Shown here: piece by piece, positions 22,079-34,875 of the stretch | Layout of the letters: every line of letters begins with the position of its first letter | Numbering within the stretch: position 1 is the first letter of the stretch | Origin: Neelides folsomi | Taxonomy: Eukaryota > Arthropoda > Collembola > Neelipleona > Neelidae | DNA: 35,694 nt | Direction of reading: 5' to 3' | Assembly: GCA_034687125.1 (NCBI GenBank) | Contig: JAQGBZ010000524.1 | Coordinates: 1-35,694, forward strand | Made by a program: the position numbers and the translations under genes | Notes under the pieces: model-generated | Seen by the model: only the letters and a program-made list of their open reading frames with translations | The model's database searches: none | What the model was told of the DNA's origin: nothing

Positions 22079-24552
22079 GTCCCATAGTTAAAGACTTGAA
22101 GATATTAAAGAAAGTATAGGGAGCGGAAAGAGTTTAATTGAGAGCCGACGTTTAGCGAAAGAAAAGAAGAGTTTTGAGCTTTTGAAAATGATCCTTTTTC
22201 CTCTCCCTCCGCCCTCGGCCTTAATCCAGTGAGGAAGAAACAAATGTGGTTTTAAGCCGGAGAACCCCGTAATTCGGGGGAGATAAAGGCAACTTTTTCG
22301 GGCTCATCTATTCTCCCCCCATTATTGGGGATTGGAGGAAGTGCAAATTGGTCTCATATTAGAAGAGGATTACCAAGTTTGTAAATGAGGTCCATTAAGG
22401 GCAAGAACTCCAAGACCCGCCGGGTTTCGCCGTCCCCCAAATATTCCCAATGTCTTTAGTCTCTTTAGCCAAAGGAGAGCTTTCAAACCCTGTAACATGT
22501 TAATGTTCTGTTTGCTCCTCGTTATCCCTTTTCCCTCTTTAATAAGACCAGTTTGAGCCTCCGGTGTGAAGGAATAAACCACAAAAGACTCAATTGTTAC
22601 ATACAATAAGTTATGGAACGTGAGATAAACAAATATTTACCATCCATCAAACTGCCCGGGAGAAAAGGAAGATCCACAAACATACACAAACACACAAAAC
22701 CCTACATTTGACTCCTTTTAAATGTCTGAATAAATGGGGGAGAAAAGTCGACTTTTTGGCTCATTTGCCTTCTTATTCCATTTTCGCTTCTTTTCCCTTT
22801 CATTTTCTTTTCATTTTCCCCATCGTTTTCACATCGTTTTCCTTCCGTTTTTCTCTCTTGATTCTTGAATGAAATGAAAGATGAAAAAGATTCTTATAAT
22901 TAAACGCATCAAATGCTAATGGAGGCCAATTTCCTTTCTCGTCGAACCTCCGCGAAAATGAGGACTGAGTGAGTTAAAGGTATTAAAGGTTGTACTTTAC
23001 ATGCATTGGGATTATAAATGAAAATGGGGAGTAAGTAGCATATAAGTAGTAAGTATAAGTTGATATAAGAGAAATAATTTATATCTTTCCCACGTCGTTC
23101 TCACTATTGGGGCCCGTAATTGAGAATTAATTGAATTTGGAAGTGAATGGAGTTCCGCTCGGGTCTCTAATTAAGTTTTCCTTCTTTCTCTCCGCTGTCT
23201 CCAATTATGCCTTAATCCACTTACTCCTACCATCAACTCGATGCTCAATCAGAATAACATGTATGCCCCTTCCCCTCTCAATCCTTCCATCAACTCTTCA
23301 TTGACTTCATTATGAGGGGTGGATTTCAAAAGTAGGGCCAAAGTAGCTCCTGAGCTTCTAATCATTTTCATTCATTTGTTCATTTCCATCCCCCTCTTTT
23401 TCCTTTTTCCCTGGAACCACAATTAACGTCAAAATCACACTGTTGCTCTTACTGTACCTGTGTACATAAATGCCATGAGAAGAATTCAACCGTTGTGATT
23501 TGAAAAGTGTGTAAACAGCTAATAAATCTAATTTCTTTATTTGGTTCAGAGTTGTTTTTAAAATGTTTTGGATTTGAGTTGCTATTTACATAAAAGCATT
23601 TTCTTTCCCATAATCGAATAACAGTCAAACTCAATATTGACCCTTAATATCACAGCATGCGTATTCGTAAATTTCTACAAATTTGTCAAAAAATCATTTT
23701 ATTTTTCATTAAAAATCATTAAAAAAATCTTTCAAAATGAAAAATATCAAGACAATTGAACTTTTAATAATCACTCGTTTATTCTAAATAACGAATATTT
23801 TTAAAAATATCAAATGTCTTATTTATTCAATAAGCTTTTAATTTAACAGTTTGTATAAATTAATATTGGTATAATACACACAATAAATTTATGCATAAGC
23901 AAATACATAAGCAGTTAGCTAATAAAAGTGTATTACGGTATTTTATGAACCATTCTTTATACCAATTGGTATTAAATAGAAACATTTAGTATTTATACAA
24001 TTTATCGTATGACTACGAAGAATGTTTGTTATGAATGCAATCCAAAACTTTTCCCTGAATTGTAAAACTAATAAACAACTAACAAACCCATTTTCTGTTT
24101 ATGTTCTTCTGTCCCTATCTTAGGAATCTACAAGGAATCGTTATTATTTTTTCCTTTTGTGAAGGCAAAGTGTAAGTCGAGGAATGTCTTGTGAATACCT
24201 CGTATTTTAATACTCTTCAATGAATGTTTCCCAGATTGTGTTCATGCAAAGATAAAGTTAAGATTTTGACAAAGAATGCTACTCAAATGGGAAGTGTCCC
24301 GTAATTTGAAAAGGGCGTTTTGGTAAATGAGAGGGTGATTATCCCCATATTTATATACACACACCACTTTCCAATAACATTCTATAAAGGCTATACTAAA
24401 TAATGTATAAACCCGGGTATAATACTACCCAGGTATTAAACAATCCGGGTGTTATGCAAGGGTGCTATAAAGCCCAGTTATAACCAAAGGGTAAAAGTTA
24501 GAGAAGTTCGGAGTTTACACATGTTATACATAATGTGTAAGGGGTGTAAGAT

Positions 24553-24566
24553 TGTGTGTGTGTGTG
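24553..24566. repeat. (TG)7 microsatellite
   Basis: Seven TG dinucleotides in a row within a non-coding block. Confidence 0.9.
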
Positions 24567-27500
24567 TTTGGGAAGGCGGGGGCTTCTACCCGGGTAGTTT
24601 GTCCCGCGGTTCCTTTTTCTCTCTCGCGTGCCGTGTCAGAATAACTCATCGCTCAGTACGAGGTAGACGAAGATTTGAGAAACATATTTATTCCTTCTCC
24701 AATTCCTCACTTTCCACTGCTACACATTTTCAATCATTGGAGAGGGATGGAAATGAAACAGAAAAATCCTCTGCTCCATTTAACCCTTTCTCCTCTCCGA
24801 GACAAATTCCTTTGCCGTATTCCGATTTCTAAAAAACCTTTGTGAAAATTTGATTCCTCAAATTCCACCCCAACAATTCATGTTTCATACGGATGAGGTT
24901 TTCATACGGATATTTTATTCAGGCCTTTGTATACGGGAAGAAAAGCATTTAAAAGATAACTTGTGGCACGCTCCCCCCACGACCTGTCTATCAGATTAGG
25001 TTAATTAATTAGATCCATTAATGACCTGTCATCTTACTAACTTCATTTATCTCTTTCTTCTCATCCCCCTACCTACAAAGCATTTTCTCTATTAGAACAA
25101 AAGATCCTTGCAAGATTCTTTTTAATAAAATACTAAATACTGCTTTGAACACGACTAAATGATGCTAAATGGATATTTTGCATTTAATGTTAAAAAGTGC
25201 GTCGATTCATGTTATTTCGCTATAAAATAAAAAAAATGTATTAAAGTAACGTTTTTTAAATTTCCTTTTAAGTTATTTGATACAGTTATACTTGTACAAC
25301 TGTAGGATACATATCCTATACATTATAAATATTTTATATGGCCGGTCTTTATGTCATAGTCATAAATATAAGTATTGTAAAGGAATATTTGAAACAAGTT
25401 TTTAAAGGTAGGAATAGACATTTATATGATTTATATCGCATTTAATAAAAAGAGTTAGAAAGTTTGTAACTTTGTTATTCATGGGATATCATGGCCGGTT
25501 TGTTATTACTATTAGGATCAATTGTCCAGGGTAGTTTAAATACAGTTTTGTTGCCCCATGAAGCAATTAGCCGACTTCCACCCTTCCGCCCGTCTTCAAT
25601 AATGTAGCGGCCGTTGAGAGTCGGAATGAGACCGGATTTCCATTACTCTCCCGCTTATTCCCACATGTGTTTTCTCCCGAAGTGGATTCGATTTGCATGT
25701 CCGGCTCTCCCGCAACATTTTTATTACCTCACTCAATTCATCCATTATTCAAGGGAAATCACTCGCCGTCTGCCCATTATCATTCCCCCACAAATCTAAT
25801 AGGATTCCATGGGATTCTCTTCACCAAGATCTTTCCCCTTACTCTGTCCTGTATGAAACGGAATGAAACGTCTAAAATGAGGAGCGAATAAACCAGGGGA
25901 GAACTGGAGCACTCCCAGATTCCCAATTGGGGGAAATAAACTTTGTGAGCTGAAAGGTTCCCCTGGTCGAGGTGAGGGGGGAGCGTAAACAGTTTCACGG
26001 GCGAATAAATTGTGTAATAGGGAAAAGGGCTGAAGAAAAGAACCATGTCAATTCTGGTTTTTTTCTCCCGAGTATGAATGGTATGAATGTATGGAAATCT
26101 CCTGGATTCATTTCCTTCCATTGGAAATCGAAAGTCGAAAAAGAAGGGAAGTAATTGAATATCTCCGACTGGCTCCTCTCCATATTCAAGGAATTTATTT
26201 AGGAATAAACTCCTTTGTGGCCTTTTTCATTCTTTGTTCTCCTCGGAATGCGACCCATTGTCCGCCCGCCCCCCGCCGAACCAAATCAAATATAACGCCA
26301 CCATTTAAATTCAATTTCACGGGAGGAAAACCAGGAAAAACTTATTGACCAAATTCTACCTTTAATTAGTCATAAATCCGAGAATTTCCAACGGAATCAA
26401 AATCCGCCTTTATCCAATAAATACAAAAAAACTCGATTAAATCTAAAACTCACTAAAAAGCTAAAAAATCAATTCAACAAAAAATCATTCCCATATTATG
26501 CAAATCTAAATCCAAATATTCAAAAACTTCCAAAGACCAAACTAATGAAATATTTGACTTTTGAAATATTAAGTAATATGTATAACTAATATCGTATTTA
26601 TTAAGATCGATTCATATCAACCATATAAATTTCCTATTCACTATTCATTATTTGATAAAGATGTAAAAAGGGGATTTTTGTCCCCTTAATTGGCCTCCCT
26701 TCCGAACCAGTGCCGAGCTGAGTGTTGGAGTCGTAAAAAGCCAGGGGGAACTCTCAGAGGTTCTCCGATTAGCATTTATGGTCTTCGTCTCAATCAGAGT
26801 CCTAAGGAGCTGGAATTATTCATGGAGGTAATGGGGAGACATGTGGCTGTGACAAAGGAAGGATCATTCCAAGTGAGATAAACCCCATTCGCCCCCACCT
26901 TCGTGTGCTTCGGTAATTTCCGCCCTCTCCCCGCCTCACCCAGGAACGACATTTTTCTCATCAAACGAAACGAGGAGGTTGTTATTGTCTCCGATGGAAT
27001 CAATTCAACCGATTTGTCCCGTCCTACCCCGGCCCGGCTCCCGACCAGCTCACATTAGGATAATTACCATGATTTATTTTCAATGACCACCCGACGGCAC
27101 GGGAGAATCACATTTCACGATCATTAATCCTCGACACTTACACTAACTCCGCCATGTCATTAAATCAAACATACTCTACATGGAAAACATTCTTATAAAG
27201 ACTTTACCCCAATTTACATACTTTCTCTCACACTCACAGTTAACTTCAAAATCAAAACTATGGATGAAAACAATACAAAAGTTGAACAATATTAAAACTA
27301 ACCTAACACTTTCCGTTTCTTATTAGCTTTCTAATGTATAATTAATACTTTCTTTATGTTAAATAGATACAAAATCGTCAATCTGTATATAATTTTATTA
27401 AATAAATGCTAAAACATGTGCCGTTGTATTTAATATCTTAAATCGTCTCAAATTGATGGTTTGATGTCAAAGGGGTTTTTATACAAAATATCATATAGGC

Positions 27501-27578
27501 ATATAACTACAATAGTTTTATAGTTGTTTATCCTCGGAATTTATTTGTATTTTATATAAGGCATTTGTTTAATTTCAG

Positions 27579-30500
27579 TGAAACTTCCACGGTTTTTGGG
27601 TCCGGTTGAAAACGTGACTGCACCGATTGGGAGAGAAGCAGTCATCACATGCAGAGTGGACGACTTGGGATCTTACAGGGTAAAATACCTTTTATTTCCC
27701 ATATGAACAATTTATATATGAAGAACGTATTTTATACATGGAGAAGGTATTTTATACATGAAGAAGAAAGTATTGATAATGGATGGAATGAAGTGTACAG
27801 AAATCGATCCAAGATTTATTCTTAGATCCCATTAAAACTCCTGTTTCTCAAACTCCTACTTGGGTTGTCTGAAAAGTCAAATAGACATTTCCCTTTGTTC
27901 GACCCTTTAATTATCCCCTCGTTTAAATTTTATTCTTTTCATTGTTAAACTTAAATCATTTCATTGGCCCCGATTTTACCTTCCAATCATAATATTTTAT
28001 TCGCAATTCTTTAATTAAATCATTTCACCTCAATAGTTTTAAAGTCAATTAAACCTCTTTTTTGCAAAGAGCGTAACATTGATGTTTTCATTTTCTGTGT
28101 TATTTTGATGAATTGGTGTAATTTAAATCACAGGTATATTTTTTGCATGGTGGGACCCATGACTTATTTAGTGAATTAAATCCTCAACATGACAAAGTGT
28201 GTATGGAAGTGGATGAAATTGGAAAGAGGGAAGTAATCCGGCGATAGTGGCGTTCCAAATCTCCATAATTCACCCCAAGATTTCTTTATACGCCCTTTCA
28301 CACTCGGCTTTCACTTTCCCGGGATTGAGGGGATTCCAATTAATGCCGTGTGCCAATGAAGGAGACTCCCCATCCATATTCTGCCGGGTAGTGAAGGTGC
28401 CTTCGGTTATTTCATTAAATCCCAAAGCCGGGTCCTCTGGGTGATCCCGGCACTCTGTACACGTCCCGTCCTCACCGCACCCTCCACACCATCTTCATAT
28501 CTTATGAAAGCTCCGGAGGATTCCTCAGAAACCCATCGTCGGTCGAATTATAATCTGCATAAATAATCTTTGAGTGATTTATGCGGGAAGGAGGAGGTTA
28601 ATTCGGTTTCTCCAAGGCGCCGTCACCCAAGAGAATTCAAATTATTCAGAATTAAAATAGGCCAAACCTAATTAACTAAAAAAAGGTTAATTGGGAATTA
28701 TGTTATAATTTTGATTTAATGTTTTAAGGTCGCCTGGGTCCGGGTGGATACACAAACGATCCTGACCATCCACACCCACGTGATCACAAGAAGTCACCGG
28801 GTCGGACTGAGTTACACCGACAAAATCGTTTGGAATCTCCATGTGAAGAATGTTAAAGAATCTGACAGAGGATTTTACATGTGCCAGATTAACAGTAAGA
28901 TTAAGCCTCAATGCTCTAGAAACCACATTTTATTGATCCTTCAATCACATGTGTCCACCATAATTAAATTATTAAAAATATTTAAAAATGCCCAGTCGGG
29001 GCAAGGATTGGTTTAGTAACCAAATGTATTAAATTAGCAAAATCCCCTATCAGAACACTTATTTAATATTTTCAATAATTATCTATACAACTATGAGTCC
29101 TTGGACACGTGAAATGAAGTAGACAATAATTAAAAGTCCAAAAATTGACCCAAATTGTTAATTATCGTTAATATCTTTTAAACAAAGTGTTTAATCAAAA
29201 TTTCACAAAGCTGTAGAGTTATAAAAGGTAATTTCCGATTGAAAATGTATATAAAGTGTATATGGTAAATGCACTAAATTCCGAGGTGTAGGAGCTACAA
29301 GCAGGGGTGTACCCAGCCCAAAATTTTTACTAGGCCTAATTTCTGAGAATAATTTTATGTAGTGCAAATTACTGATAATTTTCAAAAGCAAAAATATTGG
29401 ACGTAATTATTATTTTATTCGAATATTTAATTATCATAATAATGGTTAAAACTAGACCCTAGACTTATTGTAGGAGCTAGACTTAACAACTTTTTTGGAT
29501 GTTGATCGTTAACATTAAAAAGATAAATTAATAAAAATGCGTTACAAAAAGAAACCAATTGTTAATTTAAATAATTATACATAAAATAATGTTTATTTTA
29601 AATTATAGCTGATCCTATGATGAGCCAACTCGGATACGTTCAAGTTGTCGGTAAAACTCGAAACTATTTTTATTTGCAAATATGTTTTTAAGTAGAAATA
29701 ATTTATAAAAAAATTAGTTTAAAATTATTAAGAAATTTTAATTACCTAAATGTGTAATTAAAATGATTATAATTATTTATATAGTTCCTCCTGACATTAT
29801 GGATCATCCTACAAGCAATGACATGGTTGTGCGAGAAGGGACGAATGTGACGTTGATGTGTGCAGCTACGGGATTTCCTAAGCCAAGTATCCTTTGGCGA
29901 AGGGAAGACAAACAGCAGATTTCTTTTGGCGATCACATGGGTGAACCCTTCGCTCCTCCTCCATCATTTTATTACCATTTTATCTTGGGTCAAATTCTCT
30001 TATAATACATAAATATAATAAATTTTCGTGTTTTGTACAGTTGATGCTGTGGAAGGTTCCGTCTTCAATCTCAGCAAAGTGAACCGTCTTCACATGGGTT
30101 CGTCCTTTCATCCTTAAATCTCTTTATTGTCATCTTCATGCATTTCGTATTTTTCATATAATTTACAAAATGCAGTTGATACATGACGACTCAGTCTACT
30201 TAATATACTTAATACACTTAACATACATTATAATAAAATCCCATACATTGTATATATACGTATATGTTATTTTTATATGGTAGATGAATATACAGATCTA
30301 AGTTTTATGTATTAAAGAAGTATTAAATTCATTTTTATTGTGTGTAGGCTCTTACCTCTGCATTGCAAGCAACGGGTGAGTGTGGTCATCTCTTTTGCTT
30401 ATTTCTCCTTCCTTTCTCCTCATTTCCTTTTTCTCGTTCCATTTACAGGGTTCCTCCGAGCGTGAGCAAGCGGATTTCCATCATCATACATTGTAAATTT

Positions 30501-32767
30501 CTTATTCCTCCTCTCATAAATTTATTGCTTTTTTCACTACTCGCCCTTTCTCATTCTCATAAATGGACTTCTTACAAAACTTATTAAAATGACAATTCCT
30601 ATTGTAATATTCATAATATACTATCAAATACACAGATATATTGCAAGGGAATTAGACATATTGAATATTTGTATACACAGACAATTTCTTTATTATTCTC
30701 CTTTGTAATGACTTTTAAATCATTATTTCCTGGAACAACTAACTTTAAATGTTTGCCAACTTTTGAACTTGGATTGGCCAGATTGATCCAATTTTAAATC
30801 CATACTTTAAATAAGCAGTCTGGATAAGATTGAGATAACTGAATTTAATTCTCAAATATTTATCTATTATTTAACATTGTTAAAAATAATTTTACGGTCT
30901 TTTTGCATTTTAAATATTTCTTCAATTTTACTAATTAATATTAAAATAATATAAATACAGCCGATGAAATTAAGAAAGGAATTGTAATCTAAATTTTATT
31001 TTTTAGTTCCTCCGATGATTTGGATTCCAAACCAGTTGATCGGTGCAGTGCCTGGCGAAGACGTCGTTCTTGAGTGTCACTCGGAAGCCTTCCCAAAAAG
31101 CATCAACTACTGGGCCCGAGGAGACAACGGAGAAATCATCGTCTCTGGTGATTGTGGTGATTTAAAACCGAATTTCCCAAACGTTCTTTTACACTCTGCC
31201 CATAAAGTAAAGAAACCCGATTCAAACACGTGTGTGTGTGAATGTGTTTTGAGGGGTTATAAAGAAAGGAGTTTTTCCTAAAAGTCATCCTCATCCCCAA
31301 ATGCCACTTTCCATAAAAGCTCCATTCCTCAGACCACCTGACATTTAGAAACAGTTCCTTTGCCCCCTTAAGACCCCCACAAAAAACTCTCCTAATCCCC
31401 TTATGAATGACAGATGGGAAAGAACCTGATCAAAAACATCCAAAAAACTCTCGTCAGGATTACACCAAAATAAAAATGTTTTTTAACGAGACAAGTTTGA
31501 GAAAAACTATCACACATTTCACAATACGCTAAATTATTTATCTAATACAACTCACTCATACATACACTCATACACAGACTTTACTTAGTATATGGTACAC
31601 ACCCTGTCTACTTTTTACATATACTGTATTTGTATGGTATGTATAATATATGGTATTTTTTTAAAATGTATGGTATCTGTATGACATATTGTGTATGAGT
31701 GAAAGTCGTATTTAAAACAGAGCTGTAAAGGAACGTGTAAAAAAGTAAAAGAGGGAAATATGAATATTTTATTTTGTGTTCAGGTGACAAGTGTGAGTCG
31801 GCCATCATAGACAATGCGTACAAAGTGACAATGAAGCTGACGATCCGCGGAGTGAGCGAGGCCGACTATGGAACTTACGTTTGTATTTCAAAGAACTCTG
31901 TAAGATTTCTCTCCCTCCACGAAATCCCCACTGAAGTTAATTCAATTTCAGCTTGGTGAGACTGACGGACAGATCAAGCTCTACCGTAAGAACCCAAAGA
32001 AGAGGGGAGGAATAATAGAAATCCCATTATGACCCAAAATACAATTCATAATATTGCGAAGGGGAATCCTTAACAGCTTTCCCACCCCCACATTACATAC
32101 TTCTATACACTAAAATTTCTTTGACTCATTTCCTAAATGGAACTTAATGTTTTAGGACTCGAACCGTCGTCTACGTCGATGGCTAAAACGACGGCCGCCA
32201 CATCGTCCATCGCTCCAGAGAAAAGTAAAATTAAAATTAAATAACATTTGTTCAGTTTTAAATTAAATTAAATATTTTATATTTACAACAAATTAATTAT
32301 TACTTTTATATTTATAATTATTCTCAAATTAATTAATTAATTATAAATATAATAATTTTTTTAATTTTTTTCTAAGGTGGTCACAAACGCCTCAATAGTG
32401 GGATGAAGAAGGGGAACTCAAGTAAAGGAAGTTATAATAAAGAGGCTCACCATTCATCACCCACCAACTCTCAGAGCTTCAACGAAGGTCCAATCACCAA
32501 ATAACATAAAAATTATAATACTATTATAAAATTTATAATAGTAGAATATTGCAAATATTGACTTTTGCAAAAAAAATTATGAGTAAAAGCTGAAGCTTAA
32601 AAGTTAAATCTTTTTAAAGTTTTATAATAATTTAAATTTTGACTTTTCCAGTTGTGTCCGTAGTGGGTAAAGAGATGGAAGCTTTGGGAGCAGCAGGGAA
32701 TGTTCCTAGTTCAATATTAATAACTTTCCTAGCTCTCACACTCCAACTACTCCTCCTCAAAGAATAA
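27579..32767 (+). CDS. DIP-like three-Ig-domain GPI-type cell adhesion protein, 5' exon missing
   Basis: Thirteen exons join in phase to 392 residues plus stop: 27579-27679, 28729-28894, 29609-29650, 29785-29940, 30041-30097, 30348-30375, 30449-30492, 31007-31147, 31784-31899, 31952-31985, 32156-32224, 32377-32487, 32652-32767. Counting from the first whole codon, three Ig domains pair C24-C85, C128-C178 and C221-C278. DIP/lachesin signatures are strong: YRVAWVRVDTQTILTIH, ESDRGFYMCQIN, VPPDI, MGSYLCIASNGVPPSVSKRI and FPPMIWIPNQL. DIPs are surface Ig proteins that bind Dpr partners and specify neuronal contacts. After Ig3 comes a Ser/Thr/Lys-rich stalk, then AAGNVPSS and a terminal hydrophobic run (ILITFLALTLQLLLL), typical of GPI attachment. 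N-glycosylation sequons include NVT (twice) and NLS. The model lacks the start codon and signal peptide because the first exon is entered in phase 1. The last donor, GAAG|gtccaa, is weak. Which DIP paralogue it is cannot be told. Confidence 0.93.
27721..27760. repeat. 20-bp tandem duplication in a DIP-like gene intron
   Basis: Two 20-bp units sharing GTATTTTATACATG (27721-27740 and 27741-27760), with three mismatches at the front. Confidence 0.8.
28180..28650. other. GC-richer block inside a 1049-nt DIP-like gene intron
   Basis: The intron 27680-28728 contains a block of the same texture as those in the upstream desert, including CCGGGATTGAGGGG-like sequence and a GCCGGG...CCCGGC short inverted repeat near 28428-28452. 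An open frame at 28247-28444 has no domain, and the flanking exons join perfectly without it. Possible intronic regulatory element. Confidence 0.4.
29285..29345. mobile_element. Possible DNA-transposon remnant
   Basis: In a DIP-like gene intron the sequence GCAGGGGTGTACCCAGCCC followed by AAAATTTTTACTAGG resembles the ends of hAT/MITE-type elements often seen in arthropods. No matching inverted end or target-site duplication was found, so this is weak. Confidence 0.2.
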
Positions 32768-33566
32768 AAAGAATGAGACTTTTTAACAAATGAATCTTTT
32801 TAATCATAATTGAGATGGATGTGAACATAAACAATATAAAATATCATGCTATTGTAAACAACAATACATAAAATATCCATATTAAAATGATATTCATGAT
32901 CTAAAGATAAAGATATACTAATAATGTGTGTTTATGATAAAAGGGGTAATTCCTTTCATAGGAGTAATTCCCACATGAGGTAATGCATCAAGTAATATAT
33001 TATGAACTCCGGAACTACGGATATTCCGGGACACATCACATTGTGAATCCATGCTGAATTGATTACTCTCCTAATGTTCTTCGCACTTCATTGATTCCAA
33101 AAGCTTTATGTTACACACTTTTTTACTTTTACAATACAATTTATGCAAAGTAAATCTTATATATCATATACAAATATACTTATACCGTAAAAGCTCTCAT
33201 ATTCTAAAGTACATAATATAATCATTTATATTAAGTATATGTTAGACTTAAAGTTAGTACGAAAAATATAAGAAATATCTAATATAGTCTTAAATATAAG
33301 AAATTTTGTAAAATGTATAGAGAAAGTAAAATGGTATGTGGTATGTATATTTGAAATATATGGATAAATAGGGTTGGCGTATGATAAGCCATCTTTGTCT
33401 ACTTTTCTCATTCTCTAGAGATGGAGAGTGAAGAGCAGTGAAATATTAATTTATTACTTTCCAAATTACAAGTGTAAAAGGAATTACGAGTTGTGTAAAG
33501 TAATTATGAAAGTATAATAAGATTATTTAGCCCAAAAGTTTCAAAATTGTCTGTAAGTGTGCCAGG
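32768..33566. other. Intergenic between the DIP-like gene and the fucosyltransferase
   Basis: AT-rich spacer that must hold the DIP-like 3' UTR and the fucosyltransferase promoter and 5' UTR. No TATA box at a convincing position and no open frame worth calling. Confidence 0.5.
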
Positions 33567-34875
33567 ATGGGATATCGGAAGAGGAAAGCGAGATTCTTCC
33601 TTTTGCTCCTCTTCTTCTTCGGAAGCCTCGGATGGCTTTGGTCTTATCTTTTTATTCGCCCTCTCCAAAGAGATCAAATGGGGGAATTAAGAAGGAAAGG
33701 GCGAACCTTCACCCGACCTACACACAAGAGACAATTTGTTGTTCTCCTTTGGACCCAAATATACGGAAAGAACCCCTCGTTGGAGTCTTTTTGTCTCAAA
33801 AATATAACAACCAATTGCGAATTTACAAACTGCTTCCCGACGGCGGACCGGAAAAGTTTATTCCGAGCCGACGTGGTTCTTTTCCATGGACGGGACTTGA
33901 AAAAAGAGGATTTGCCAAATTGGAGAAGATCTATGCAATATTGGACATATTTCATGGTGGAATCGCAAGTTCATTCTTGGGTGGATTTGAAACCTTTTGG
34001 GTCTTTGTTTAATTGGACAATGAGCTACAGAAGAGATTCGGATGTTTACACTCCTTATGGGAAAATATTAAGAAGGAAAAAACCAAAAAATCTCAATTAT
34101 ATTTTTTCGAAGTAAATTCAATTTAAAATTAAGTTAAATCCAATTTAAATAATAATTATTTAAATTGTATTATTATACAATTATTGTACTTTTAGACTGT
34201 TTGTAATTTTACTTAATTCAATAGGATTAATTATGGGTTTTAATTAGGATAAAAGATACAAGAAAACTCGGAGCAATTGCAAGATCAAATTGTGCATATG
34301 AACACAGCGGACGCAAGAATTTTCTAAAAAAACTTTCAAAATTCATCCAAATTGACGAATTCGGGAATTGCGGAAAAAAGAAATGCCCGAGAGCTCCCGA
34401 CGATTATTGCGATTCCAATAGCTGTTATTCCTACATCGGTCAAAGATACAAATTTTATTTTGCATTTGAGAATTCAGTATGTAGAGATTACGTGACTGAA
34501 AAAGTATTTGCTTCCTTGGCCAATGGAATGGTTCCCGTTGTTCTTGGTGGTGGAAATTATTCAGCGATTCTTCCAAAGAATTCATTCATTGATGCAACTC
34601 TTTTTCCAACTGCTTCTTCACTCGCCCATCATCTTTTGCAATTGGATCAGAATCCGGATGCTTATGCAGAACTTAGCAAATGGAGAATTAATTATGTTGC
34701 GGACAGTTCGCCAGTTTTCTCTTCTGCATTTTGCTCTTTATGTAAAAAGCTGAATGAAAATTATGGGAAAATGAAGGTTGTGGATGATTTGGCTGACTGG
34801 TGGTATAAAGATGTTCCTGGACGAAAACCGTCAATGTGTGTGAAAGAAAAAGACTTGAAGTTAAATTGGGTTTAA
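33567..34875 (+). CDS. Alpha-1,3-fucosyltransferase, GT10 family
   Basis: Exons 33567-34111 and 34248-34875, joined across a 136-nt phase-2 intron (TCGAA|gtaaat; taattag|GATAAA), encode 390 residues. It is a type II Golgi enzyme: a basic start (MGYRKRKAR), a signal anchor at about residues 10-30, a basic stem, then the catalytic domain. GT10 features are QFVVLLWT, FNWTMSYRRDSDVYTPYG, ARSNC, IDEFGNCG, and the donor-binding motif at residues 249-266 (YKFYFAFENS...DYVTEK), followed by VPVVLGGGNYS. The C-terminus has paired cysteines (FCSLC) and DLADWWY. Such enzymes move fucose from GDP-fucose onto N-acetylglucosamine or the N-glycan core; which one cannot be told here. One oddity is MVESQVHSW, where the family usually has ESP. 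The ATG precedes the anchor directly and no upstream exon is needed. Looks complete and functional. Confidence 0.93.

Larger units (their letters stand above)
20501..27578. other. Gene desert, distal third, up to the first recognised Ig exon
   Basis: GC-richer blocks at about 20840-20960, 21260-21860, 22100-22500, 22700-23450, 24560-24840, 25540-26350 and 26660-27180; AT-rich elsewhere. Direct repeats occur at 20765-20830 and 22029-22078. The phase-1 first Ig exon at 27579 needs an upstream exon with the start codon and signal peptide. I searched the plus strand for ATG plus a hydrophobic run plus a phase-1 donor and found no convincing candidate. That exon is either here and very short, or beyond the window. 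Confidence 0.5.

Noticed and set aside
31899..31959. Reading through the 52-nt intron after the ninth visible exon of the DIP-like gene
   Set aside because: The frame stays open for 19 codons and then stops. Splicing at gtaaga/ttcag restores the Ig3 G-strand (LGETDGQIKLY) expected in DIPs.
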